Shown here in pieces: positions 25,585-34,119 of a stretch of DNA of 41,281 nt. The position numbers and the translations under genes were made by a program. Source of the stretch: an uncultured Alphaproteobacteria bacterium (GTDB lineage Bacteria > Pseudomonadota > Alphaproteobacteria > Micavibrionales > Micavibrionaceae); the NCBI GenBank assembly GCA_946481105.1, contig CAMLMM010000007.1, positions 1-41,281 on the forward strand. Reading direction: 5' to 3'. The notes beneath the pieces were generated by a model. It was given only the letters and a program-made list of their open reading frames with translations. It had not been told where the DNA came from and did no database searches. Within the stretch, counting starts at the first letter, position 1. Each line of letters starts with the position of its first letter.

Positions 25585-26988
25585 ATGAGTATCTCAAGAG
25601 AAAAGATATTTTCAAAACTTCGTCGCATTTCATGTCTTGCCGCCATGGCAGGACTTTTGGTCGTTACGTTCCCTACCAATAAAGCGTTTTCCTACACGGC
25701 CCCGCCTCAAGGATGGGATATGGTCCCCTATAGCAACCCTTTCTGCGGTTGTAGTCCTGAAGCCGACTTCCCGATTTATGGGGGATGCTGTATCGCGGCC
25801 GGTCCTATTTTGTGGGATATGTTCGATGAAACTCTTTTCATGACAATGTTCAAATACACGAAGTCGCCCCCAGCAAAGAGTTTTCACCAGGATTACTATA
25901 TCGATACGCTTCACAAGGACATCAACAAATTCCTGAAAAAAACATCTGATACGCATCTGGATGTGCTGGTAAGTGAAATGGTTGCCATGCTGAGCTTCTT
26001 TGATGCGCAGAACCTGATGCTGGCCAATATCACCATGCAGCGTACCCAGATACAAACCCAGCGTGATTATAACCCGAGCGAGCAGATCTGCCGTTTTGGC
26101 ACCTTGAGCCGCAGTGTGGCCAGCAGCGAGGAACGAGGAAAACCTGTGGCCGTTTCCATGGCCACCCAGGCAGTCAGCCGCCAGATGCTGAAAGCCGGCA
26201 CCGCGGGTGGGAGTTCGTCGGGCGCGGGAACGACTATAGGCCGCTCTGCCGATACGAAAGCCCGCTGGGGCCAGTTTCTGGGCAAGTTCTGCCAGCCCAG
26301 CGATTTTAACCGGGCAATATCCGCCTGCACCGGGGCGGGCGGCGACAAGCAGATTAACCGCGATATTGACATGACCCGGACACTGGACGCGCCACTGACG
26401 CTTGATCTGGACTATTCAGCAGCCGGCACACCCGACTCGGAAAACCTGTCGGCCCTGATGTCCAATTTATACGCCAGCAATCTGGTCACCAACCTGACCA
26501 AGTCCGATCTGGAAGCCATCGCCAAACAGAAATTCAGTTCGGAAGCCACCCAGAATTCCCTGCGCAAATTTTTTGATTACCGCGCCCTGGTCGCCAAGCG
26601 CAGCGTCGCCGAAAATTCCTTCGCTGCCATCGCCGCCCTCAAAGCCAAGGGCGATAAATCATCGACGGATTATATGAAAGCCGTTCTGAAACAGCTGGGC
26701 CTGACGGATAAGGATGATTTGGACCGCTATCTGGGCGTCCCGCCCAGCTATTACACGCAGATGGAAATCCTGACCAAAAAACTCTATCAGGACCCGGCTT
26801 TCTACGCCAATTTGATGGACAGCCCTGCGAATGTGGGGCGGCAGCAGGTCGCCATGTCCGGTATTGAACTGGCGCAGGACCGCGATATTTATGAAAGCCT
26901 GCGCCGTTCGGAAATGTTGCTCTCCACCCTGCTGGAAGTCTATGTTCAGGGTGAACAGGACATGTATATCGACCGGGGGAGAAAATAA
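25585..26988 (+). CDS. Exported protein, paralogue 1 of the four-gene array
   Basis: Unrecognised family. The 467-residue protein begins with a signal peptide (KLRRISCLAAMAGLLVV, likely cleavage after AFS). A short Cys-containing region follows (FCGCSPEADFPIYGGCC), then helices and the shared core. Core landmarks: PSEQICRFG at 26071-26100; FCQPSDF with a second Cys about 11 residues later; NRDIDMTRTLD; VAKRSVAENSF; KQLGLTDKD; QMEILTKKLYQDPAFYANL and following at 26758-26835; RDIYESLRRSEMLLS. An upstream ATG at 25558 adds nine residues, but neither start has a good ribosome site. Its stop shares one base with the next start. Confidence 0.85.
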   Translation: MSISREKIFSKLRRISCLAAMAGLLVVTFPTNKAFSYTAPPQGWDMVPYSNPFCGCSPEADFPIYGGCCIAAGPILWDMFDETLFMTMFKYTKSPPAKSFHQDYYIDTLHKDINKFLKKTSDTHLDVLVSEMVAMLSFFDAQNLMLANITMQRTQIQTQRDYNPSEQICRFGTLSRSVASSEERGKPVAVSMATQAVSRQMLKAGTAGGSSSGAGTTIGRSADTKARWGQFLGKFCQPSDFNRAISACTGAGGDKQINRDIDMTRTLDAPLTLDLDYSAAGTPDSENLSALMSNLYASNLVTNLTKSDLEAIAKQKFSSEATQNSLRKFFDYRALVAKRSVAENSFAAIAALKAKGDKSSTDYMKAVLKQLGLTDKDDLDRYLGVPPSYYTQMEILTKKLYQDPAFYANLMDSPANVGRQQVAMSGIELAQDRDIYESLRRSEMLLSTLLEVYVQGEQDMYIDRGRK

Positions 26989-28748
26989 TGAACTATTCAT
27001 TACCTTTCTTGCCCAGGATGTATTTAATTTTTGCTACTTTTTGTTTAGCTATAATCTTTTTCAATTCAACATCATTTGCAGCATCTGCTGATGCATGTAT
27101 GAACAGTCCCGCCAACACCTATGCTGTTTGCCACCAGGAACCAATCATGACCACGGTGTGTAAACCACCCGACCCACCCGCACCAGCCACTGACCCACCC
27201 GTTTGCAGCACGGTTCCCTTAACGGACCCATGGGGAAATGTTATTTATATGTGGGTGTTTGATTACAATGCACCTGACCCATGCCGTATAGCCACATGCG
27301 TTGTTAGTCAGGCAGAATCCTGCAGTCCGCAAACCTATAGCTGCTCCGCAAAATCCCAGTTTTGTGGTGGCCCAAACGTAAGCGTCAGCGGAACCAACCC
27401 CATGGGTCCAACTTGCAGCACTACAACAGGCAGTGGCGGCACTACGACCACCACCGGTGGCACGAATGGGAATACGGGTAGCGGACCGTCCGGGGGGACC
27501 AATACGCAGAATGACCCTTATGATCCGTGGGATTTTGCCGGGATGAATTCCATCGCCGTCTGCGTACCCAAAGATTTCTGTCCCTATTGCTGCTTTATCA
27601 CCGTACCTTGTTGTTCCGAGTCCGGCGCGGAACAGATCGTCGAGGAATTATTCGACTGGTACCGTGATGAATTTATCATGGACCGGTTTTATACGGATTA
27701 TTTTGAAAAATGGGGTCTGAAACCCATGACCAACGCCTGGCGCGACGCATTCACCTGGAATGTCGTGGCCAAAGGGGCCATGACAGACGCCAGCAATTTG
27801 TTGAATGCCACGCGCCTGATCGACATACATAAAACGGAAACTGCAAAGAATTATACGCCAAGCGAACAGATATGCCGCTTCGGCACCGTCAGCCGGTCGC
27901 TGGCCGCATCAGAGGTGAAAGCCGCAACCAACCAGCTTGTCCTGAGCGAAGCGGGACTGTCGCGCAATCTGGGGACGATATTCAGCGTTGGATCGGCCGG
28001 TCGCGGGCTTGATAACTATAACCGCCTGCTTGAATTTGTCGGGCAGTTCTGCGATCTCGCCGATAATAATAACGGCCTGGATGAGCTGTGCAATTCAGCC
28101 AACCCGATTACCGACCGCAACCATAACCGTGATATCGATTATGCCCGTACGATTGACGATAAACCCACCATCAATGCCGACTTCACCGATGGCAGCCTGA
28201 AAGAAGACGAATCCGATGTTCTGGCCCTGGGTAATTATATCTATGGCCACTGGCAGCCTCTGCGCCGCCCATCTTTCAGCGAGATGGAAAGTCAGGCCAG
28301 CGCCGTTGAAAATTACAACGAATACCGGTCGATTATCGCGCGCCGTGCTGCCGCGCAGAATAGCTATGCCGTGGCTGCCGCCTTGCGCACTTCTGGCAGC
28401 GGGGCATCCAATACCTATATTGCTGAAATACTGAAACGCCTGGGCCTGAGCAATGACCAGATTGGAAAATTCTATGTGCCGGGAGCAGTGAACCTGAGCT
28501 ATAATGCCCAGATGGAAATGCTGACCCGTCGTATTTATCAGGATCCGGCTTTCTATGCCAATCTGATGGACAGCCCCGCTAACGTGGAAAGATCGTCCGC
28601 AGCCATGGCCGGTATTGGCCTGATGCAGGACAGGGATATTTATAAATCAACAACCCGGTCGGAAATGCTGCTGGGCTTACTCGTACAGATGGAAGCCCGG
28701 AAGCTGGCGGAAAATATCCGCGCGCCACGTATCGGGGCGGAGAAGTAG
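26988..28748 (+). CDS. Exported Cys-rich protein, paralogue 2 of the array
   Basis: 586 residues: a signal peptide (about 1-31, ending SFA), then about 185 residues with 16 cysteines and a Thr/Gly/Asn low-complexity linker (about 145-180), then the shared core. PYCCFITVPCC near residue 205 echoes the FC...CC segment of paralogue 1. Core landmarks: TPSEQICRFG at 27855-27884, FCDLADNN, NRDIDYARTID, KRLGLSNDQ, QMEMLTRRIYQDPAFYANL and following at 28509-28586, RDIYKSTTRSEMLLG. The first 400 bases are more AT-rich than the core, so the N-terminal part may have a separate origin. Disulfides would require an oxidising compartment, in line with export. Confidence 0.85.
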   Translation: MNYSLPFLPRMYLIFATFCLAIIFFNSTSFAASADACMNSPANTYAVCHQEPIMTTVCKPPDPPAPATDPPVCSTVPLTDPWGNVIYMWVFDYNAPDPCRIATCVVSQAESCSPQTYSCSAKSQFCGGPNVSVSGTNPMGPTCSTTTGSGGTTTTTGGTNGNTGSGPSGGTNTQNDPYDPWDFAGMNSIAVCVPKDFCPYCCFITVPCCSESGAEQIVEELFDWYRDEFIMDRFYTDYFEKWGLKPMTNAWRDAFTWNVVAKGAMTDASNLLNATRLIDIHKTETAKNYTPSEQICRFGTVSRSLAASEVKAATNQLVLSEAGLSRNLGTIFSVGSAGRGLDNYNRLLEFVGQFCDLADNNNGLDELCNSANPITDRNHNRDIDYARTIDDKPTINADFTDGSLKEDESDVLALGNYIYGHWQPLRRPSFSEMESQASAVENYNEYRSIIARRAAAQNSYAVAAALRTSGSGASNTYIAEILKRLGLSNDQIGKFYVPGAVNLSYNAQMEMLTRRIYQDPAFYANLMDSPANVERSSAAMAGIGLMQDRDIYKSTTRSEMLLGLLVQMEARKLAENIRAPRIGAEK

Positions 28749-28763
28749 GATAGGAGAGTTCAG

Positions 28764-29966
28764 ATGCGAACAAACATAATGAACAGATTAAGTGGTGGCG
28801 CTTTACTTGCCCTGACCTTGCTTATCTCCTCGCCGCAAAAAGCCTATGCCTGCGAAGAATGCACCATGTGGGCCGAAGACGTGCTGGAACAAATGGAAAA
28901 CCATGAAGACTGGATGACGGATGAATGGTGGGAAGAACATCTGAAAAAGGACCTAGAAGATTATACAACGACCATACGCGACGCCCTGATGGCGAATGCC
29001 ATCGCCTTTGGCACCGCGATGGACTCCCAGAACATGATGAACACCATGCGCGCGCTGGAAGAAGAAAATGTCAAAACAATGAAAAATTACGCGCCAAGCG
29101 AATCCATCTGCCGCTTCGGTACATTGTCGCGCAGCCTGGCCTTATCCGAAAATAAGGGTCATACCAACCGCATCGTCCTGAACGAACGGTCGCAGGACCG
29201 TCAGCTGGGCCATGATAAATTTGCATCGGAAGACGGCGCGCAAAGCGATTTCAACTTCCGTATCGCCCAGTTCAAGAAAACCTATTGCGATCCGTCGGAT
29301 TTCGGTTCGGCCATGATTGCCCTGTGCAGTGGCGCCGGCGATGCGCGTCAGAATGCCGATATCAATTTTACCCGCACGGTTGACAGCAAGAATACGCTGA
29401 ATGTGGATTTTACCGACACCGCCCCCACCAGCGACGAGGAAGATGTCATGGCGCTGGCGAATAACCTGTATGCGCATCAGGTGTTCGACCGCATTAACGT
29501 CAGCGCCTTGGCCAGCGGCCAAAGCACCGATTCCCAAAGTGCTTATCTGAACCAGCGTGCCATCGTCGCCAAGCGCAGTGTGGCCGAAAACAGCTTTAAC
29601 GCACTGGTTGCGCAAAAATCCGCAGGGGCCAGCACGTCAAAGGCCTATCTGCTGGAAGTCATGAAGAAACTCGGTTTGTCAGATGTTGATGCCGATAAAT
29701 ATCTGGGCGATAAACCGAGCTATGACGCGCAAATGGAAGTTCTGACCAAAAAGCTTTATCAGGACCCGGCTTTCTATGCGAATCTGATGGACAGCCCGGC
29801 CAACGTCAACCGCCAGTTTGCGGCGCTTCAGTCCTTCGGCCTGATGCAGCGGCGCGATATTTATGAAACCATCATGCGGTCGGAAATGTTGTTATCCGTT
29901 ATTCTGGAGATGGAAATTTCCAAATACCAGACGGATATCCAGAACCGCAGCGGCACGACAGATTAA
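28764..29966 (+). CDS. Exported protein, paralogue 3 of the array
   Basis: The shortest member, 400 residues, is little more than signal peptide plus core. The signal peptide ends AYA before CEECTMW. A short acidic, Trp-rich helical segment follows (about 40-65). Core landmarks: APSESICRFG at 29091-29120, TYCDPSDFGSAMIALC, QNADINFTRTVD, VAKRSVAENSFNAL, KKLGLSDVD, QMEVLTKKLYQDPAFYANL and following at 29730-29807, RDIYETIMRSEMLLS. No lipobox is seen at the first Cys. TAGGAGAG gives a good ribosome site. It follows paralogue 2 by 15 bases. Confidence 0.87.
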   Translation: MRTNIMNRLSGGALLALTLLISSPQKAYACEECTMWAEDVLEQMENHEDWMTDEWWEEHLKKDLEDYTTTIRDALMANAIAFGTAMDSQNMMNTMRALEEENVKTMKNYAPSESICRFGTLSRSLALSENKGHTNRIVLNERSQDRQLGHDKFASEDGAQSDFNFRIAQFKKTYCDPSDFGSAMIALCSGAGDARQNADINFTRTVDSKNTLNVDFTDTAPTSDEEDVMALANNLYAHQVFDRINVSALASGQSTDSQSAYLNQRAIVAKRSVAENSFNALVAQKSAGASTSKAYLLEVMKKLGLSDVDADKYLGDKPSYDAQMEVLTKKLYQDPAFYANLMDSPANVNRQFAALQSFGLMQRRDIYETIMRSEMLLSVILEMEISKYQTDIQNRSGTTD

Positions 29967-29984
29967 CCGGCGCAGGAAAATCGG

Positions 29985-31883
29985 ATGATGAAACAGCGAC
30001 CATGGTTTAAAACGCGGCTTATCTTACTCGGCACAGCCATGCTGGCCGGGATGGTCTGGGTTGCCAGTCCGGCCGCCAACGCCATTGGCGCATCCAAGAA
30101 ACCGCGCACGAATGTCCCGGCCGTCATGAACCTGGTAGGAGCCGGCGCTACACCGGGCAGCGTTATTACCCTTGCCACCGGATCCCAGAAATTGACGGCC
30201 ACCGCCGATAAAGCGGGTAATTTCGCTTTTACCAACCTGATGTATTCGGCGTCGAAGCCCTTACTGTTTAACCTCGGCATTCCGGAACGGGCCGGGCCGG
30301 TCAATGCCCCGGCAGCCAATCTCAGCATCCGGCTCAAACCGACAAGTTCCAGCATCCGCGTCAGCGGGAATATAGGCAAGGCCAGTTCAATCGCCCTTAT
30401 GCAGGATGGCGCAAACTCGTCGAAATTATATGTGGCCGGAGAGAACGGCGTTATCAATTTCACATCGCAAAGCAAACAGAAAATGTCAGGCGGTAAGGCC
30501 GGGTTGAAAGTCAACCTGATCAGCGCCAGCGAAGTATGCTGCCCGCAGATGATCGTACCGGCCACCCCTTTGTCCTTTACCATTTCCAGCGCACCCGGCA
30601 AGGCTGCGCCACAAACGCCTTATACGCGTCAACCAATTGCGCCATCACGCCCTGTCGCTCCACCCGTCGTAAAAGATAAACCTTCCAGCCCGTCTTATAA
30701 CGTACCGGTTTCCCCGCCAGCCGAGAAGCAGCAGCCCCCCGCCACCACGCCAAGCGGAAAACCGCGCATTCCGTATATGGTGCAAGGATCGGTCACGACC
30801 GAAAAATTCCGTATATCCACCGCCACGGGCTCTTATGCCATATCTTATGATCAGGCAGCCTATGACGATACCTATACCGGCGGCATGAAAAAAATGACCA
30901 CCGATATACGTGATGCCATTATGGGGTATGTCACTGCGCACCTGCCGTTCTTTGATGGCTCCAACTTTCTGACCGCCCGCCGCAGCGTCGATAATCAGCT
31001 TATCCACACCATGAAAGATTATGCGCCGAGCGAGCAGATATGCCGTTTCGGCACACTGAGCCGCTCGCTCGCAACCAGCGATGGCGCTTATAAATCCGCC
31101 AAATTATCTATTCAGCAGGTTCTGGCTGATAAAAACAACCAGCGCAGTGGCGTTCTGGAATCGGATGCCAATACAAGCCTGACCGTTTACATGCATGAAT
31201 TTCAGACTAAATACTGTGAAATATCTGACAATAATAACTTCCTGAAAGATTACTGCGCATCCGGCTCGGACGCATTTTTTAACCGGGATGTCGATTTCAC
31301 CCGTGTTTTCGATTCGCCCACCACTCTGTATTCGGAAGGCACTGCGAATGTGACGGCATTGGCCGCTCTGTTCCGTAACCTGACTTATATTCCACCCACC
31401 GATGAAAATAACAAGCAAAGTCTGGATATCTCAATCGATTCCAGCAAGGTGCAGGATCGTCGTACCCTGAGCGCCATACAAAGTGTCGCTAATAATACAT
31501 TTGCCAGCCTGCTGGGACAAAAAACCGCAGGCTCCGAGACCGTCAAACCTTATATGACGGCTGTTCTGAAACAACTGGGCCTGTCCGACAAGGACATTGT
31601 CAAACTGACCGGCGAAACAATGAGTTACAATGGACAAATGGAAGTCCTGACCAAACGGCTTTACCAGGACCCGGCGTTTTTCGCCAATCTGTATGACAGT
31701 CCGCAAAACGTCGACCGCCAGCGTGTCGCCATGATGGCGACCAAGCTTATGCAGGACCGCGATTTCCTGGAAAGTCTGCGTCGCCGGGAAATGCTGCTCT
31801 CGACCCTGTTATCGATGAAGCTTCGCGCCGCGGGACTTGATGCCGGAGCCAGTGGCACGGTATCTTCAACCGATAAACAATAG
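29985..31883 (+). CDS. Exported multidomain protein, paralogue 4 of the array
   Basis: 632 residues. The signal peptide ends near ANA (residue 34). Residues about 40-200 are beta-rich and Gly/Ala/Ser-rich (NLVGAGATPGSVITLATG, then KAGNFAFTNL), like an Ig- or carboxypeptidase-regulatory-type fold. About 205-260 is a Pro-rich linker. The rest is the shared core, whose landmarks are APSEQICRFG at 31023-31052, KYCEISDNN, NRDVDFTRVFD, KQLGLSDKD and QMEVLTKRLYQDPAFFANL at 31635-31712, then RRREMLLSTLLSM. MMK gives two possible starts, 3 bases apart, with AGGAAAA before them. It is 18 bases after paralogue 3 and 18 before gpt. Confidence 0.86.
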   Translation: MMKQRPWFKTRLILLGTAMLAGMVWVASPAANAIGASKKPRTNVPAVMNLVGAGATPGSVITLATGSQKLTATADKAGNFAFTNLMYSASKPLLFNLGIPERAGPVNAPAANLSIRLKPTSSSIRVSGNIGKASSIALMQDGANSSKLYVAGENGVINFTSQSKQKMSGGKAGLKVNLISASEVCCPQMIVPATPLSFTISSAPGKAAPQTPYTRQPIAPSRPVAPPVVKDKPSSPSYNVPVSPPAEKQQPPATTPSGKPRIPYMVQGSVTTEKFRISTATGSYAISYDQAAYDDTYTGGMKKMTTDIRDAIMGYVTAHLPFFDGSNFLTARRSVDNQLIHTMKDYAPSEQICRFGTLSRSLATSDGAYKSAKLSIQQVLADKNNQRSGVLESDANTSLTVYMHEFQTKYCEISDNNNFLKDYCASGSDAFFNRDVDFTRVFDSPTTLYSEGTANVTALAALFRNLTYIPPTDENNKQSLDISIDSSKVQDRRTLSAIQSVANNTFASLLGQKTAGSETVKPYMTAVLKQLGLSDKDIVKLTGETMSYNGQMEVLTKRLYQDPAFFANLYDSPQNVDRQRVAMMATKLMQDRDFLESLRRREMLLSTLLSMKLRAAGLDAGASGTVSSTDKQ

Positions 31884-31901
31884 CCATGAGAATTAGATAA
31901 T

Positions 31902-32390
31902 ATGCCCCATGATTTAGCCATCAACTGGCAGGATATTCACCTTGCCGCCAAAACCCTTTCCCGCAATCTTGAAGGAAAGGGGCAGCATTGGGACCGGATT
32001 ATCGCCGTTACGCGCGGCGGAATGGTGCCAGCCTGTCTGGTCGCCCGTGACCTGGATATTCGCGTTATTGATACCATCAGCGTGGCGAGTTACGCCCATC
32101 AGGATCAGAGTGCGGCCAAAGTCCTCAAGCTGCCGGAAGGTTGCGGCGATGGATTGGGATGCCTGGTGATCGATGATTTATCGGATACCGGCAATACATT
32201 TAAAACCATTCGTGATTTATTGCCCAAAGCCACGTTTGGCTGTCTGTACGTGAAGCCAGCGGGCAAGCCGATGGCCCATGCTTATGCCAAAGAATATCCG
32301 CAGGATACATGGATTTATTTCCCGTGGGAGGATCAGGATTTCCCGCCGCATATCATGGATCAGATCGGCGAGCACCTGAAGAACGCCTAG
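31902..32390 (+). CDS. gpt: Xanthine-guanine phosphoribosyltransferase-like protein
   Basis: Type I phosphoribosyltransferase for purine salvage, transferring phosphoribose from PRPP to xanthine or guanine. The 162 residues closely follow the Gpt pattern: DRIIAVTRGGMVPACLVARDL (cited as about 31-51), VASYAHQDQ, the PRPP loop LVIDDLSDTGNT with Asp-Asp, and KPAGKP ending QDTWIYFPWE. It sits 18 bases after paralogue 4 in the same direction, so it may be read from the array promoter. No strong terminator separates them. Confidence 0.9.
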   Translation: MPHDLAINWQDIHLAAKTLSRNLEGKGQHWDRIIAVTRGGMVPACLVARDLDIRVIDTISVASYAHQDQSAAKVLKLPEGCGDGLGCLVIDDLSDTGNTFKTIRDLLPKATFGCLYVKPAGKPMAHAYAKEYPQDTWIYFPWEDQDFPPHIMDQIGEHLKNA

Positions 32391-32444
32391 GATATATTTA
32401 CTGTTTTCCATTTAATTTTTCTGCCGGATAGGCACAAGCGACGA

Positions 32445-32463
32445 CGCCTAGTGGACCTAGGCG
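32445..32463. repeat. Short perfect inverted repeat in the gpt-rpmE intergenic region
   Basis: CGCCTAG (32445-32451) and CTAGGCG (32457-32463) are perfect inverted arms around TGGAC. GC-rich flanks with a GCG-rich downstream segment (AGGAGCGCAGTAACGCAGCC) make it resemble a dispersed REP-like element. It has no T-run on either side, so it is not a typical terminator. Only one copy is in the window. The 181 bases between gpt and rpmE contain nothing else besides the rpmE terminator. Confidence 0.45.
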
Positions 32464-32500
32464 AGGAGCGCAGTAACGCAGCCGGAAGGAAAATAAAGTG

Positions 32501-32530
32501 AAAAAAAGACCCCGGATTGCTCCGGGGTTT
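32501..32530 (-). terminator. Rho-independent terminator of rpmE
   Basis: On the minus strand ACCCCGGA pairs with TCCGGGGT around GCAA and is followed by C and seven T, about 40 bases after the rpmE stop. On the plus strand the same hairpin ends with only TTT, so it may serve gpt weakly. Confidence 0.9.
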
Positions 32531-32571
32531 CTAGTTCTACCTCATCAGGAGATATCCTGAAACTTGTTACA

Positions 32572-32844
32572 TTAGGCCTTTTTCTTTTCGTCTTTGCTGT
32601 CGTCGCGGCCAGCGGTCTGAACACCGGCGGACAGGAACGAGCCAAAGCGTTTTTCGAATTTGGACAATTGACCTTTTTCGGTAATTTTACCAACGCCACC
32701 TTTCCAGGCTGGGTGCGACAGGCTGTCGATATCCAGGCGCATCGTGTCGCCGGCTTTGCCCCAGGTGGTGCGTGTCTTGTATTCGCTGCCGTCGGTCATA
32801 ACGACGGTAATTTCATGGTAATCCGGATGGATGTCGGTTTTCAT
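32572..32844 (-). CDS. rpmE: 50S ribosomal protein L31
   Basis: Large-subunit ribosomal protein, 90 residues. [20 protein letters not shown] and HPAWKGG match L31. It lacks the CxxC zinc ligands, so it is the zinc-free type common in alphaproteobacteria, with a lysine-rich tail. The ATG at 32844 has AGGAG 9 nt upstream; a TTG two codons further up is not preferred. It has its own promoter and terminator. Confidence 0.97.
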   Translation of the reverse strand: MKTDIHPDYHEITVVMTDGSEYKTRTTWGKAGDTMRLDIDSLSHPAWKGGVGKITEKGQLSKFEKRFGSFLSAGVQTAGRDDSKDEKKKA

Positions 32845-32888
32845 AACCAATAACTCCTAAAATTCTTTATCTATCTTCTGTGGCAGGA

Positions 32889-32918
32889 TGTATACCAGCC
32901 CAAAGCCCCGGAAATCAA
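32889..32918 (-). promoter_or_regulatory. rpmE promoter
   Basis: On the minus strand TTGATT (32913-32918), 18 bases and TATACA (32889-32894) stand about 45 bases before the rpmE ATG. Four to five bases match consensus in each box. This separates rpmE from fba, which has no clear terminator. Confidence 0.5.
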
Positions 32919-32957
32919 GACATTTCTTTTATTTTTTTTGCTTTTTATTTCAGTGGC

Positions 32958-34028
32958 TTACCGGGTGCTTGCCACGGTTTTGCCGCTTGACTTCAGGTCG
33001 GCAAACGCCTCGCCCAGCCGTTCAACGATTCCTTTTTCACCCACGCGCAGCCAGGTACGCGGATCGTATTCCTTTTTATAGGGTTTGCCGGTATCCGGAT
33101 CGATCTGGTGGGCAAAAGCATTGGCGTTGGCTTTCACAAAGTCACCGATCGGTTTGGCAAAAGCGAATTGCGTATCGGTGTCGATATTCATTTTAAACAC
33201 GCCATAACCCAGCGTTTCGGCTATCTGATTTTTATCAGACCCTGACCCTCCATGGAACACGAGGTCAAGCGGGTTCGGGCCGAGACCCTTAACCTTCTGC
33301 ACCAGCGCCTGGGAGTTTTTCAAAATTTCCGGACGGAGTTGCACATTACCCGGCGCATAAACGCCATGCACGTTGCCGAATGACGCCGCCACCGAGAAAT
33401 TTCCAATCGGTGACAATAATTCATACGCGGCAAGGACATCTTCAGGCTGGGTATAGAGACGCGCATTGTCGACATCATCAGAACCCACGCCGTCTTCTTC
33501 ACCGCCGGTGCAGCCCAGTTCGATTTCAATGCTCATATCAATCGCCGCCATACGTTTCAGCAGGCGCGCGCATTCATGAATATTTTCTTCCAGCGACTCT
33601 TCCGACAGGTCGACCATGTGGGATGAAAACAATGGACGTCCGTGTTGTTTGTAGTAAGCCTCGCCATGCGTGATCATACCTTCAACCCATGGAATCAGTT
33701 TCTTATTGGCATGATCGGTATGGAGCACAACACAGACGCCGTAATGTTGGGCCAGCAGATGCACATGATGCGCGGCAGAAACGGCACCCAGAACTTTGGC
33801 CTCTGCACTATCGGGGAATCCCTTGCCAGCGTAAAATTCAGCGCCACCATTCGAGAGCTGAATAACCACATCGGATTTATTTTTTGCGGCGGCCTCTAAC
33901 ACGGCGTTCACCGAATTGGTCCCCACCACATTCACCGCAGGCAAGGCATAATGGCCATCCTTACAGGCCTTTACCAACGCCAGATAATCTTTGCCTGTTA
34001 CAACACCGGGTTTCAACGAAGTGGCCAT
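32958..34028 (-). CDS. fba: Fructose-bisphosphate aldolase, class II (FbaA type)
   Basis: Zinc aldolase that splits fructose-1,6-bisphosphate in glycolysis and joins triose phosphates in gluconeogenesis. The 356 residues match the class IIA (E. coli FbaA, yeast) group more than the shorter class IIB group: zinc ligand segment VVLHTDHANKKLIPW, EIELGCTGGEEDGV, FGNVHGVYAPGNV, DLVFHGGSGS and KMNIDTDTQFAF. The transcript continues from the direction of tkt and gap, but a terminator at 34068-34092 lies just upstream, so its promoter must be within about 40 bases or it is read through. Confidence 0.95.
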   Translation of the reverse strand: MATSLKPGVVTGKDYLALVKACKDGHYALPAVNVVGTNSVNAVLEAAAKNKSDVVIQLSNGGAEFYAGKGFPDSAEAKVLGAVSAAHHVHLLAQHYGVCVVLHTDHANKKLIPWVEGMITHGEAYYKQHGRPLFSSHMVDLSEESLEENIHECARLLKRMAAIDMSIEIELGCTGGEEDGVGSDDVDNARLYTQPEDVLAAYELLSPIGNFSVAASFGNVHGVYAPGNVQLRPEILKNSQALVQKVKGLGPNPLDLVFHGGSGSDKNQIAETLGYGVFKMNIDTDTQFAFAKPIGDFVKANANAFAHQIDPDTGKPYKKEYDPRTWLRVGEKGIVERLGEAFADLKSSGKTVASTR

Positions 34029-34067
34029 ATTAATTCATGCTCTATGTGGTCTGGGGTTAAAATGGAA

Positions 34068-34092
34068 AAGCCAACATACGGAATGTTGGCTT
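34068..34092 (-). terminator. Rho-independent terminator after the 51-residue gene
   Basis: On the minus strand AAGCCAACAT pairs perfectly over 10 bases with ATGTTGGCTT around a 5-base loop, and TTCCATTTT follows. It lies 28 bases after the stop of the small gene and 40 bases before the fba start. Confidence 0.75.
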
Positions 34093-34119
34093 GTCATGCA
34101 ATCAGCTTTCAAAACGGCA

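Noticed and set aside
27416..27510. Thr/Gly-rich low-complexity stretch as a microsatellite
   Set aside because: The bases are not a regular repeat unit; it reads as a protein linker within paralogue 2.
32457..32699. 80-residue minus-strand frame overlapping rpmE
   Set aside because: It lies in another frame of L31 and its terminator and has no ribosome site.
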